Below, in pieces: positions 33,197-44,959 of a stretch of 64,000 nt of DNA (the stretch's first letter is position 1; each line of letters begins with the position of its first letter). Source of the DNA: Cryptomeria japonica (lineage: Eukaryota; Streptophyta; Pinopsida; Cupressales; Cupressaceae). The notes under the pieces are model-generated. The model searched no databases, was not told the DNA's origin, and was given only the letters and a program-made list of their open reading frames with translations. A program made the position numbers and the translations under genes. The DNA lies in assembly GCF_030272615.1 (NCBI RefSeq), contig NW_026728909.1:1-64000 (forward strand). The letters run 5' to 3'.

Positions 33197-34861
33197 TGTA
33201 GGCATCTAAAAATGGTCAACGCTTGCGGCGTCGTACTTTAACATGTATGTGTTACCTTCTTTTAGGGTTTTTGCATCTTATTAACATTTCTTCTATGTCG
33301 CACACTCGATCTTTATCATTTGTCGACATCATTGTCATTCTTTTGTGCTTCTGTCCTCTTCAATTGTGTTTTTGGCATTTCTCAATTTGGTCTTGTCAAT
33401 ATCATTTTTAAATTGCAATCTTTCATTGTAAACAATTTGTCATATCAATTGGACATCGTTAAGCCTTATTGGTGTAAAATTATGGTTTTGTCCTCAATCT
33501 TTATCATTGTCAATCATCTTGTCATGCTAATTGGACATCGCCAACCCTTATTAGTATCAAATTAGGGTTTTGTCCTTCGTCTTTATCAATTTCAATCAAT
33601 CTTCGATCAACCGCTGTCATTTGGATCATCTTATATCCTTGAGTTATCGATCAATCTTGTCAATTTACGATCGATTCGTCTTCATCCTTCATTAATCTCG
33701 ACATCATGTCATTCAACCTTCATTAAGTTGAACTTTAATCAATCTTTGATCATTCATCATCGGTCTCAATCAATCATCAATTGTTTGTCAATTTTGGATT
33801 GATTAGTCATTGATCCTTAGTTTTTTGTCATCAATCAATTTGGTCCCTTTGTCAATCCTTATCATTTTGTCGTTGATCCTCATCAGTTAACCAATATTGA
33901 TTTCTTGTCATTTTGTCCTTTTGATTGCAATCTTTATCTTTCTTGGCTTCGATTTTGTCACGACCTAATTGTTGTCCTTTCATTTCTATTTTATCTCCTA
34001 GGGTTTTATGATTTAATCATTTAATCCTATTAACTTTTCCTTCTAGGTTAAATAAATTATTTTATTTATCCTAGGTCCTCTTGTCATAATTAAATGTTTC
34101 ATTTAGTTGGATAACTATGTCTTCTTTGTGTCTTAATTAATAAATGATAATTTATTAATTAATGTCACCTTTTTTACTTTTTCCTCTTTTCAATTTCCTA
34201 TTTTCTAATTTTCCATTTTCACCAATTTGCTATTTTTTTAAATTTTAAATTTCTTTAATTTTCCCCCCTAACTTTTCCCACTAATTTCTCCTCCTAATTA
34301 GCTCCCGCTTTTTTTACTCGATTTGTCATAAGGAAATGAGAAAATTTTGAGGTCAATTTGCCATATGTCATGGAGCAAATTTTGTGCATAATTGTGTCAT
34401 AATTGATGAGCATAATTTGCTCTCAATTTTTCATATTTTGACATAAATTTTTTTCAATCAATTTGTCATGATTTTTTGGTCATTCAATCATGCTTTTCCA
34501 AATCAATTTTTCCTCTTCCAATTCAATCATTCTAATTTCATGTCTTCCTTAATTTGTTTATAAATTGAGCACTCTTTTCTCAATTAGGGCTAACCACAAT
34601 TCGAGTATCCTCATGTTGTCACTTACTTTGTAACTTTTCTTTCAATCACGCTTTGCACTTGTAAGTGAAACCCACATAATTTGGAGGCAAAAGAATAACA
34701 ATGGAGGAGATATGAAGGAGATTTATGTGCTTTGATTGGCATTTATTTATGAAATCTTACTTTCATTCCTTTATTGAGTGTGATAGGATCATTTCTTAGC
34801 TTATTAGGGTTTATGGTCACCTAATTGAAGGCTTTGATGTTTTCCATGATTCCTATGTACA
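33197..34861 (+). mobile_element. Solo LTR (1,665 bp), gypsy type, target duplication GATAT
   Basis: Starts TGTAGGCATCTAAAAATGG and GGTCAACGCTTGCGGCG, a start typical of plant Ty3/gypsy LTRs, and ends CCTATGTACA. GATAT precedes it at 33192-33196 and follows at 34862-34866. Inside are C/T-rich loose repeats around TCAATCAATCTT and GTCATTTTGTC words (33560-33960). No internal region adjoins either end. Confidence 0.88.
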
Positions 34862-34866
34862 GATAT

Positions 34867-35290
34867 AGCCTATAATCTTATGCCAATTGACTTGGAAGAA
34901 TTGGAATGAGATTATATATGTTGCATCGACAAGTCAATGGGAAACAACATCAAACCAAACCAATGGTCTACTTAACAAGGACTAGTGGAACCTTGTATAG
35001 AATGTTTATGAAGTTAAATATAAATTGGATGAGTTGAACCATAAATTATTTCAAATGGAAATAAATAAAGAAACCATGAATTATTTTTTGAGAAATATAG
35101 TCTAGCCTACTAGGATTATGATGAAATTTGTAAATATCCTAGTTGTATTGCTATTCTTCAAGATGATGTGTTGAAAAGGAGGGGGACCTTTCAAAATTAT
35201 TATAATTTGAAGGAGGAATGTAAATGATTTCTGTGGAAGGGATGTGGATATTATTGATGATCATATAAAGTTCCTAAAGGGGGAGTGAGA
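34867..35290. other. Right flank of the solo LTR, unclassified
   Basis: Continues the sequence interrupted at 33196. Old repetitive DNA, no coding motif recognised. Confidence 0.45.
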
Positions 35291-36748
35291 ACTTGTTTTG
35301 ATTAATAAAAGTAAGATAGGCATGTACCATTACAAATCCGCAAACAAAAACCAAGAGTGCATGAGGGGTGCCTAGCCAGCAAGAAAACCCCCCATTACAA
35401 CACAACAAAAACCTAACAAGGCAACCTGAGAGCCAACAACACAACTAGAAAACCAACAAATATAGAGAAAGATCGAAACCCACAAAAAACAAGAATAGAT
35501 ACCTAGTAAAGGCATGAAGAAATGGACAACTACATGGGGGCACCTTTTTCCTGCCAATCATGGCACAAACTTAACACTCTATTAGAAAAATACACCTTTT
35601 TGCTTGAACTGAACCCAAAGCCAAAGGATACCAACGCGGAATCAGGCATGGCTTTGATCAGAGATGCCATGGGGCCAGATACAGTAGCCATGGCCTCCAT
35701 GCATTTACATTTTTTGCCCTTTTAATTTCCATCTCAATCTATATAGCTTACAAGGAGGCATTGTGCATATTGGTTGCATTTCTGCAGGCGAGTTTAACCT
35801 CCTCAATTTTCTTCTTGAGGGTCTTCTAGGATTTCTCGACCTCATCCAACTCGAATTTGGTCCATGCCATTTTGAGCTTGGCATCTAGATCTTCAATCTT
35901 CCCACCCACCTTATTGCACTACCCCACGAAGCTAACAAGGCCATTGGTAGATTTACACTCTCTCTCTCTTCATCTAAATCATCTGCCCAGGTGTTAGCCC
36001 TAGCTTTAGCATTTTCCACCAACTCCAGTCGATTAATTTTTTTGATAGAAACATTCATCTACCCAAATAGTCACTTTAATAGGTCATCTTGCCTTTGCAA
36101 TTATCATGCACATCCTTCTCAATTTCAGTAAGGACCAAAGTAGAGCTCGAGAGTTTGGTATTTATAGAGGGAGGAGGGTTTGTCAGGGGAAGGCTAGGAT
36201 TAGTGTCAATATTATCAATATTGATAGAGGACCAATCTAACACCGTGGATTTCGAGGAGTCAGACTCATCCAAGGAAATAGATTTAGAACCCGATTCCTC
36301 AACAATCTCCACATTATTTTGTGTCTCAATTTGGGTTTACACCTCTTGGTCATTTTTAGTGGTGGTGATGACTTTAAATTTGGCCATACATACAGGTTTT
36401 TTTCTAGTGGGCATTTTTAAACCCAAGTGTGGCACTTTACCAGAACTGCAAGGAGTGACAATGAGATCAACATATAAGTTGGATCCATAAGTGAACCCAA
36501 TATCCCCACCAAAAGGGGTTAAGGCCAAGTGGAAATAATAGAACCTATAAATGAGGCCCTGGTGAAGGATTTTACCCTTAATAATAAATTTTGATATAGA
36601 TTGCAACAAAGAGGACAAAACCCAATAGAGAAAGTTCATTCTTACCCCATGGAAAAGGTGATTTAGCATGGAAAATATCTACAAGTGGAATCTCCTTTTC
36701 CTTCCATCTGGAGTAAAATACTTCATGAGAAGAAAGATTGCTTCCTTC
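35290..36748 (-). pseudogene. Conserved retroelement-associated ORF, 3' part and tail
   Basis: Read on minus from 36748 down, this continues the frame cut by the solo LTR. 36337-36669 has LNHLFHGVRMNFLYWVLSSL and GKILHQGLIYRFYYFHLALT, a leucine/aromatic-rich globular block that I recognise as recurring in plant retroelement ORFs but cannot name. 36076-36312 is an acidic Ser-rich tail. Then 35480-35290 is a T-rich 3'-UTR-like end (TTTTCTTGCTGGCTAGGC and ATTAATCAAAAC), which suggests a non-LTR element. No catalytic motif is visible. Confidence 0.55.
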
Positions 36749-37312
36749 TGTTAGGAATTGCATGCAGAACATATCAATTATATGTGAATAATGATTAAAT
36801 AGAGGAATGAAAAACACATAAATAATAACAGAGAGGGGATAATTTATTGTGATTCACCCAAACTCGAGCTATGTCCACCAAATAGTGATTCCAATAATAT
36901 TATTTAGTAAATCGAACCAATTACAACTGGCAATCCCTCACAACTCAATACCACTACAAAATACTAGAAAATTCACTACAGAAAACCCTAACCCTGAGCC
37001 ATTTGATCAAGACTTATTTCAGTTACAAAATTAGGGTTACAATATGTCATCCAATAGAAAAATAACACCCAATACCTTTATAAAATAATAATTCATTTGG
37101 GGCTCACAGGGCACTGCCCCTTGACCCAACCTTGTATCGCGACAGAGAGTGTGCCAGGGGTGCTACCCCTTGACCCTACCTTGGGGGTGCTGCCCCTTGA
37201 CCTTGCCTTGGGGATGTTGCCCACAAACCCTTGTTAAATAATTTGTGGGGAAACTACGTCAATAGAAGAACAAAAAATTTAACCTCCGAGTTTGATTAGG
37301 CTCCATATAACA
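36749..37312. mobile_element. Solo LTR (564 bp) with target duplication CCTTC
   Basis: TGTTAGGAATTGCATGC at the left, CATATAACA at the right, and CCTTC at 36744-36748 and 37313-37317. It interrupts the minus-strand conserved ORF: conceptually, sequence on both sides rejoins in frame when the insert and one CCTTC are ignored. It includes a GC-rich minisatellite near 37100-37215 with 26-40-bp units built on TGCCCCTTGACC. Confidence 0.88.
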
Positions 37313-37611
37313 CCTTCCAAATACCATGAATCTCTTCCCTATTGTAGCCACTTTGAATCCTAAAAAATCCTTCCCGAGGTTCAAAGAAACACTCAAAATC
37401 TTCCTTGTAACTCCCCTTGGGATTTTTAGCAAAAGAAACACCATCGAGGGCCAACCCAGTTGCTTTGGCTATGGTTTCCTCAAAAACCACAAAGGAAACA
37501 ATCCCAATCTTGATGACACCATTATCCCAAGCCTGAACAAAACCAGTAAAAAGATTATGATCATGGTCGGTCATCCCCTCCACATAAGAGTCCAAATTAC
37601 CCTAAATCAAC
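37313..37611 (-). pseudogene. Conserved retroelement-associated ORF, 5' part
   Basis: Minus-strand frame with MDSYVEGMTDHD near its start and an IKIGIVSFVVFEETIAKATG core followed by a KEDFECFF...GYNREEIHG stretch. The order fits the fragment at 35290-36748 across the solo LTR. The upstream end is cut by the copia insertion at 37612. I do not know its function. Confidence 0.55.
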
Positions 37612-39250
37612 TGTTGAACACAGTGTACCACTGAGAGGAGGGTGAATTAGTGGTTCCTAAGTTCTTTTGCTTTTTAAAACAACCTTATAATACCTATTAT
37701 TATCCTAAGCACTAAACAGTCAAACTGGTAAGACAAAAGTGGATACCGAAAGAGACAAACACACAAATGCAACCCACAACACCAGATGTATGAGGAAAAC
37801 ACAATATGGGAAAAACTTCGGTGAGAAATGCTGTTGGAGACTACTACTCCAATCTAACCTCACAAGTGAAACAATGAATTGCAAATATTTAGGGCACCAA
37901 CTCAAGGAGCACCAATCCCTGATGATTTAGGGAACCAACCCAAGGAGCACCAACCTCTACACCAAGCTCCAACTTAGTGATGTATATTGAAATACAATTT
38001 TGATACAGTTATAACTTTTGGTTGCAAATGAGTTTTGTAACTCTTGATCAAATAGATTTCTGCCAGTTAACAGTCTTCTCTTCTTCTCTCTTAGCCTCAC
38101 ACCACACTCAGCCACACTTGGATGCCTTCTTGACCGATTATACCTCACTTGTTAGCTCAATTGTCAGACCTGCAACCATTTACCGGTACTCTATCTTTGT
38201 TGGTTAAACCCTCTCACTAGTTTTCCTGCTAACTCACTCTTCAACTTTCTTAGAATAAATTCTAAGGAAGATGATCCTTCTTTGTGCTCAAACTCTCTTC
38301 ACTCTCCTTCTTCACATCAAACATCAGTAATTTTTGTCTCGAGCTCACATATTTATAGTCTTGAATTCTTGCCAAAAAGAATATTCAAATAATGTCATGT
38401 TAGGTTTTGCCTTCTCCAATGATCCAAAACTGATTTGATTCTATCTTCTTTTCTAGGGATATGATCTTCGTGACATCAATCAACACCAGCAAAGATTCAC
38501 ATTCCAATGTGCATTTTCTAAATCTGGAGGTTTGCACCATGCTTTTCTTCTTTTCTCTGTCATACGCCATTAATGGATTTGTTGTTTCCTTCAACAAATG
38601 GGTATGAAGATCAAATATTATTTCGGGATCAGTTCAGTCACTTTCCAGCTTGACTTCCTTGAGTCGCAATCCTCTGGTATCCTCCGTGACTTGTGGGTTC
38701 TTCATAAAAGTCAACTTGCTTGCTAACTTATTACATCGATGCACACTTCATCGACCTGTGCAATACCACCACCTGGCATCCAGCCTTCATATTTGTTGAC
38801 ATCCACCTCTGCTTGGATTTCTATGTTGGTTTGACATCCTTTGTTGACCAAGGTTGACTACCAGCTCAGTTTACCTTACCGGTATGACCAACAAAATTCC
38901 TCTGTACTAGCAGCACATCCTCCTAACAATTCATCATGCCTTCCAGTATGTCTTCATGCCATCCTCTTTGCTCAAATCATAGGATGTTGTTGTGATTCTT
39001 TTAGCATTTCGCCTCTTCATCATAAACAAGAAACCAACCTTCATCCTGATTTGTGCCTTACCGGTAACCCTAATTTACCAACAAATTACAAAATTCATGT
39101 GTACTAGTAGCCTTCCTTCTGTCTTCTCACTCACATGTGCATTGCCATCATATGTCTTTCTCTTCTTATACTAGTCACCACTTCTTATTTACCAGTGACC
39201 TTGCCAAACCAGTTGACATCAATGACAACTTAATGCCAATAATGCCAACA
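37612..39250 (-). repeat. 3' LTR of the older copia element (1,639 bp)
   Basis: On minus it begins TGTTGGCATTATTGGC at 39250 after the PPT and ends GTGTTCAACA at 37612. It is rich in TACCGG/ACCGGT words. Confidence 0.88.
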
Positions 39251-39456
39251 ATCTCCCCCTTTGGCATTGATGTCAACTTAGTGCAAGACACATTATACCA
39301 ACATATTTCTCCCCCTTTGATACAATGACAAAGGGTACTGTACACTCCCCCTTTGATCCATACCTAGCTCCCCCGTTGGTCCATACTTAGCTCCCCCTTA
39401 GGTTGCTACTAGTGATTGCAACTGGTACTGAGATGTGGTTCAAGAGTTATAGATGC
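39251..39456 (-). other. PPT and 3' untranslated part of the older copia element
   Basis: Repeated purine-rich tracts read on minus (several AAGGGGGAG words between 39260 and 39405). The one touching the LTR at 39251-39264 is the likely functional PPT. Confidence 0.65.
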
Positions 39457-39553
39457 TTCTATGAACCCCCCGTGAACCATATAAATCCATCCTTTCTCAA
39501 GTGCATAAGGCAGGTGACATGACTCCCAACTTGTGTCTTAAGTACTCAAAAGT
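39457..39553 (-). repeat. 97-bp direct duplicate flanking the nested insertion, left
   Basis: Matches 41620-41716 (CATATAAATCCATCC, CTCAAGTGCATAAGG, CCAACTTGTGTCTTAAGTAC) with a few substitutions. On minus it encodes the pol C-terminus FEYLRHKLGV. Confidence 0.85.
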
Positions 39554-39554
39554 G

Positions 39555-41619
39555 AATCTTTGGATAATCACATGGTACTCCCAGGGGGAGAAATGGAGAT
39601 TGTTGGTTTTTGTATTTGGCACTTTGATTGTTTTTCCATCTTGTGTTGCCATCAATGCCAAAGGGGGAGAGATGTCTATGGAAAAACACATTATCTTTTT
39701 GCGGAGAGATTTTGAAAAACACATTTAAGGGATTGGTATCAGAGCTTGGTCCTCTATTTTCAAAGGCCTAACAGCTTGAGGAAGATCTTGACACCGGTAA
39801 AAATGGAAAATCTGATGAAGCAACTTGAAGGAGCTCTTACAGACTATGATGCAGAGAAATTGAAAAATATCAAATTAGAAGATGATTTAAGGGCAGCTCA
39901 GGATATCATTCAAGCACTTCAAGAAAATTTTATTGTTACAAGAAATAAGAGAAGAGAACTTTGTGAAAAACTGCAAAATGAGAATGATGAAAAGTAATCA
40001 CTTAAGAATATGATAAGTAAGTTGAAACAAGAGATCATGACAACAAAAAATGAAATGTAGGATATGACTATGAGATTTTGCAAAGAGATTGAGAATAGGA
40101 AGAAGAATGAAGAAGAATTGACCAGAAGACTAAGTGATGCAGCAAATAAGAACACAAGACTTAGCTATGAAAATGACATGTTGAAGACAGATCTGATGCA
40201 TACTCAGAATGACTCAAATGAACTGATGAGATAAAAAGAAATCTTGGAAAGAGAACTGGAAACTGCAAATCAACACAAAGAAAAATTCAAGAAAAGCTCA
40301 GAGGAACTTGGTACCTTGCTGAAGAATCAAAAACCTAAAGGTGACACTTTTGGAATTGGCTTTGAAGTTGGTGAAAGCTCTGGTACTACAAATACTCAGG
40401 ATCATAGCAAACCAGTAAGGCAACCTAATGCTTATAAATTCAATGGAAAATGCCTTAATTGTAATAAGTATGGTCATAGAGAAAATGAATGTAGATCTAG
40501 GAATTATTAGAATATCAACACACCCACCGATCAATGTTCAAAATGCAACAAAGTTGGTCACAACTCTGAAAACTGCAGAATGAATGTGAGATGTTATGTT
40601 TGTGGAAGATTTGGACATTTATCAAATCAATGCAGAACACAAACCGGCATAGGTTATGAGAAAGCTATTCAGAAGAATAATGTAACTTGTTATGCATGTA
40701 ACAAGATTGGGCATATTGCTAAATTTTGTAGAAGTAAAGGGACACCAGTAGACAACAAAAGTGCTAGCTTGAAAGGTAAAGAAAAAGTTGAAGAGGTTAA
40801 GCAAGAATTCTCAAAACAATGGATTAGAAAAGCTGATCTAAATATTGGGAATACTTCTCCACCAATAGAACCAACCTTGCAATCCTATGGCACCGACAAG
40901 ACATTATACCGGCATAGCATTACACCAGCAAGATAGTGCACCGACATCAGCAGAACACTCTACACTGGCACCGACACAGAAGAAAGAAAGTATACCGGTA
41001 CAGAGGCTGACAGGAGTTTTGTTATGTATTATTTTGTTTATTATTGTAAGTCGACCTAGCAAATTTTAAAATAACTCTTACATATAAAGGAGATCATTGT
41101 AGACATTTGTAATAATAATGTAAGAAGCAAAAAGGAAAATATTAGGCAGACCTAATGTGCGAAATATATGTCAGGGGTATATGTAAAGAACAAAGCAGGA
41201 ACCGGTACTGAATCTGGCATTGAAGATGCTATTATAAAGTAGTACAAGTTATTGGATTAGTATTATCCTTATTGTAAGTTAGTGTGACTTCCCATTGAGC
41301 AGTGAGCTCTAAGCAGTTGGCCTGTCTATATGTGTAGGCCCCTATTGTAAGTAATATTCTCTTACTAGCCAGTGAGTGAATATTGTGGGTCACAAATCCC
41401 ATCGAGGTTTTTCCCACACCAGGTTTCCTCATTAAACATCTTGTGTTATGGTGTACTTTTAATGTGGATATTCTTGATTTTGTTTATTGCATTATTTCTT
41501 GCATACCGGTACGCTGTCATATTATGTGCTGCATGTTTTAACTTAAGAAATTCTTATTACCAGTTAGATTCTGATTCACCCCCCCCCCCCCTCTCAGTAT
41601 CTGTGGGACCCCTAACACT
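39555..41619 (+). mobile_element. Nested plus-strand copia-like fragment with gag
   Basis: Carries a PPT-like GGGGGAGAAATGGAGAT before TGTTGG at 39602, a PBS TGGTATCAGAGC at 39734-39745 and a gag on plus. Near its right end is R/U5-like sequence (AGGTTTTTCCCACACCAGG) and a terminal CACCCCCCCCCCCCTC ... CCCTAACA. The two LTR-like ends are very different in length (~130 bp versus ~500 bp) and do not align. Pol is missing. It is an internally deleted or recombinant element. Confidence 0.7.
39803..40936 (+). pseudogene. Nested gag with coiled coil and four CCHC zinc knuckles
   Basis: From ATG 39803 (MENLMKQLEGALTDYDAEKL) the frame is a long Lys/Glu-rich coiled coil interrupted by TAA near 39997, TAG near 40058 and TAA near 40231. 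Then come four knuckles: CLNCNKYGHRENEC near 40453, CSKCNKVGHNSENC near 40535, CYVCGRFGHLSNQC near 40592 and CYACNKIGHIAKFC near 40688. One TAG at 40508 separates the first from the others. Four knuckles is more than the single one in the copia element at 22305. Confidence 0.8.
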
Positions 41620-41716
41620 ATGAACCCCCCCGAACCATATAAATCCATCCTCTCTCAAGTGCATAAGGTAGGTGACACGACTCCCAACTTGTGTCTTAAG
41701 TACTCAAAAGTGCTTA
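41620..41716 (-). repeat. 97-bp direct duplicate flanking the nested insertion, right
   Basis: Partner of 39457-39553. Host pol continues uninterrupted from here to higher coordinates. Confidence 0.85.
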
Positions 41717-42060
41717 CCGGCAATGGTTTGGTGAAAATGTCTACTACTTGTTCTCCAGTAGGGACATAGTCCATCTTTATTTCCTGTACTTCAACCTTCT
41801 CTCTGAGAAAATGATACTTGATGGCTATATGCTTTGTCTTGGAATGCATCACTGGATTCTTTGATATGTTGATGGCACTCTATTTAACACACTGGATGAG
41901 AATAGGATCAGTAATGTCCACCTGTATGTCCATGAGAGTTTGCTTCATCCAAAGTACCTGAGAGCAGCATATAGCAACATCAATGTATTCTGCTTCAACA
42001 GTTGATAAGGAGATTGAATCCTACTTCTTACTATGCCATGAGACCAACCAGTCACCTAGG
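41655..42060 (-). pseudogene. RNase H of the older copia element
   Basis: The minus-strand frame 41655-41852 has MHSKTKHIAIKYHFLREKV, DYVPTGEQVVDIFTKPLP and FEYLRHKLGV, the classic copia RNase H C-terminus. The upstream SxEAEYI-like segment lies near 41975-42005 in degenerate form. Confidence 0.85.
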
Positions 42061-43090
42061 AAGAATGAACCACCACTTGTGCTCTTTCAATCATCAATGC
42101 AACCTGCCCAATCAGTATCAGTGTATGTTTCCAAGATGAATTCCCCTTGTTTAGGGCACCACAATCCATAATTGAGTGTTCCTTTTAGGTACTTAATTTT
42201 TTGCTAATTGCATTCATATGTGACTGCTTTGGTTCAGTTTGAAATTGAGCCACCATGCACACTACCTACACTATATCCGGTCTAGAAGCAGTTAGATACA
42301 ATAGACTGCCTATCATGGATCTATACAATGTCTGATCCACTATCAGTGATTCATCATTCTTGCTTAATTTGCTTCCAGTCACCATGGGGTACTTACCGGT
42401 TTGCAATCCTCCATTTGAAATTTATTCAACATATCCTTTGCATACTTGGTTTGTGAGATAAAGATTCCCTTATCTTTTTGTAATATCTGCAAACCAAGGA
42501 ATTATGTCAATTCGCCAAGCATTGACATCTCAAATTCTAACTACATCTCATCAACAAATTCTTTGCAAAGAGTGTCCTTATTTCCTCTAAAGATAATGTC
42601 ATCTACATACACAACCACAATAATCTTGTGATTTCCATATTTCTTTATGTATAAATTATTGTCAGCACTCCCATTTTTGAATTCTTTCTCCTTCAAGTAT
42701 TGATCTAATCTTGAATACCATGCTCTAGGAGCTTACTTTAATCCATACAGGGCCTTCTTCAGTCAGCATGCAAAGGTTTCATCATCATGTAGAAGAAACC
42801 CTTCCGGTTGCTCCATTTACACTTCTTCTTCCAAATTTCCTTTTAGGAAGGCAGATTTTATATCCATCTAATATACTCTATAACCCTTATAGGCAGAGAA
42901 GGCTAGAAACAATCTAATTGCTTCTAATCTAGCTACCGGTGCAAATTTTTCTTCAAAGTCAATGCCCTCTACTTGAGAGTATCCTTTGCACACAAGTCTA
43001 GCTTTATGCCTAACAATTTTATCCTCTTCATTCATCTTATTCTGGTAGACCCATTTAGTGTCAATGATGTTCTTGTCTTCCGGTCTAGGG
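42061..43090 (-). pseudogene. Reverse transcriptase of the older copia element
   Basis: On minus, several broken frames show KALYGLK near 42745, RAWYSRLDQYL near 42715 and VVYVDDIIF near 42595-42620, so the YVDD catalytic box is still readable. Stops at former Trp and Gln codons are frequent. Confidence 0.82.
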
Positions 43091-43399
43091 ACTGATTCCC
43101 AAGTCTTGTTCTTCTCAACCTATTGCAATTCTTCTTCCATGACATCCACCCATTCTTGTCTTTTGCTAGCCTCATTTAATGTGTTAGGTTCTACTTTCGT
43201 CATGAGGCAGAAGTTGACTTGTTCATCATTTCGGTCAAGTCTTATTCTAGTCTACACACCATCACTCTTATTTCCTAGAATTTGTTCTTTTGGGTGACTC
43301 AACTACACATACCAGTTGGGAGCCTTTTTGGATGCTTCTTCTGGTTCATTGTCTGACTGAGTTTCTTCACCTTCATCATCGGAATCATCATATTGGTTT

Positions 43400-44150
43400 A
43401 CCTATGATTGACTTCCTTTGTGCATATCCTCATCAACTTTTACATGCACACTCTCAATGAATTTTCTTAGTCTTTTGTTGTATCATTTGTAGGCATTGCC
43501 GCTAGATGAGTAACCAAGGAAGATTGCTTCATCACTTCTAGAGTCAAAACTACCTAGACCATCCATATCTCTCTTGATAAAACACTTACTTCCAAATACC
43601 TTGAAGTATTTAACTGATGGCTTCCGGTCATACCACAACTCATAAAGTTTCATCTTGTTGGTTGTTCTTAGTTGAACCTAGTTCAAGGTATATGTAGCAG
43701 TATGAACAAGTTCCTTCCAATATGTGTCTGGCAGATTGGCCTCAATTAACATGGTTTTGACCATCTCCTTGAATATCTTGTTCTTCCTTTCTACCACACC
43801 ATTTTGTTGTGGTGTCCTAGGGGATGATAATTGCCTTCTAATTCCATGTCTTTCACAATAATCTTCAAACTCATTTGATGTGAACTCTCCACCCTAGTCT
43901 GATCTTAGACATTTTAACTTGCACCCACTTTCCTTCTCTACTATTTTCCTAAAGATCTTGAATATGTCAAATTCTTGTGATTTATCTTGCAGGAAAGTGA
44001 CCCATGTCATTCTTGAATAATCATCAATGAAAAGAATAAAATATCTTTCACTGGCGAGAGCTCTTGTCCTAGTTGGACCACATAGGTTTGTATGTACAAT
44101 TTCAAGTGGTCTTGAGGTGTTGTGCTCTTTTGTCCTGAAGCTCACCTTAG
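43400..44150 (-). pseudogene. Integrase of the older copia element
   Basis: The minus frame 43894-44145 holds IVHTNLCGPTRTRALASERY and FILFIDDYSRMTWVTFL, then LKCLRSD. The first Asp position (normally HTDxCGP) reads Asn. Further on, near 43780-43830, a QQNGVVERKN match keeps the Glu, and SKCFIKRD-type sequence follows. Confidence 0.85.
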
Positions 44151-44959
44151 TCTCCTTCCCTTTGACAATTCATCACAAAATGTGCTTACCAGTTTGATGA
44201 TGAGTGGAATATTTATTACACACCCCTTTTTGTTTACTCCAACTAAGTTATCAAAGTTTATGTGGCCTAATCTTTGATGCCACAACCAGATTTCATCGAC
44301 CTATCCCATCATGCATTGGGACTCATAGCATTCCTTTAGATTGTAAACATTTCCATCTGTTCTCTTTCCTTCTTCCACAACCTGGCCGATACTCTCTTTC
44401 TTTATCTAGCACCTAGTAGAGTCAAAGATGAATTTATAACCTTTGTCACACATTTGATTCACACTTAGTAGATTGTGCTTTAGGCCTTCCACATAATATA
44501 CATCATGTACCTTCAATTTTCCATCAACATTTAGGGTACCTTTTCCCTTTATTTTGATGGATGAGTTGTCTCTGAATCTTTTTGAACCACCATTCTAGTC
44601 TTCAAGCTTGATAAATTTATTTTTATCACTGGTCATGTGGTTGGAACAACCACTATCTACAACCCATAGATTTTTTCTTTCAACATCTAAAGCAGTCTAC
44701 ACTATCAAACTAGATTCTGCCTTTTCTTTTTCTTTCTCAACCCAAACTGATTTGGTTTCCTTCTTCTTGTTAGCTGCTATTTTGTGCTCCAGTTAAACTA
44801 CAGGTTCTTGATCAGGATTTGTCTTCTTCTACTTGATCTTCCTATTTTTACAAAACTCTGCTATATGTCCAAACACTTGATAGTTATAGAATTTCACATT
44901 TTCATTTAAAGATGAATCTTTGAAATTATTGTAGGACATCGGTTTATTTTTTCCTACAT

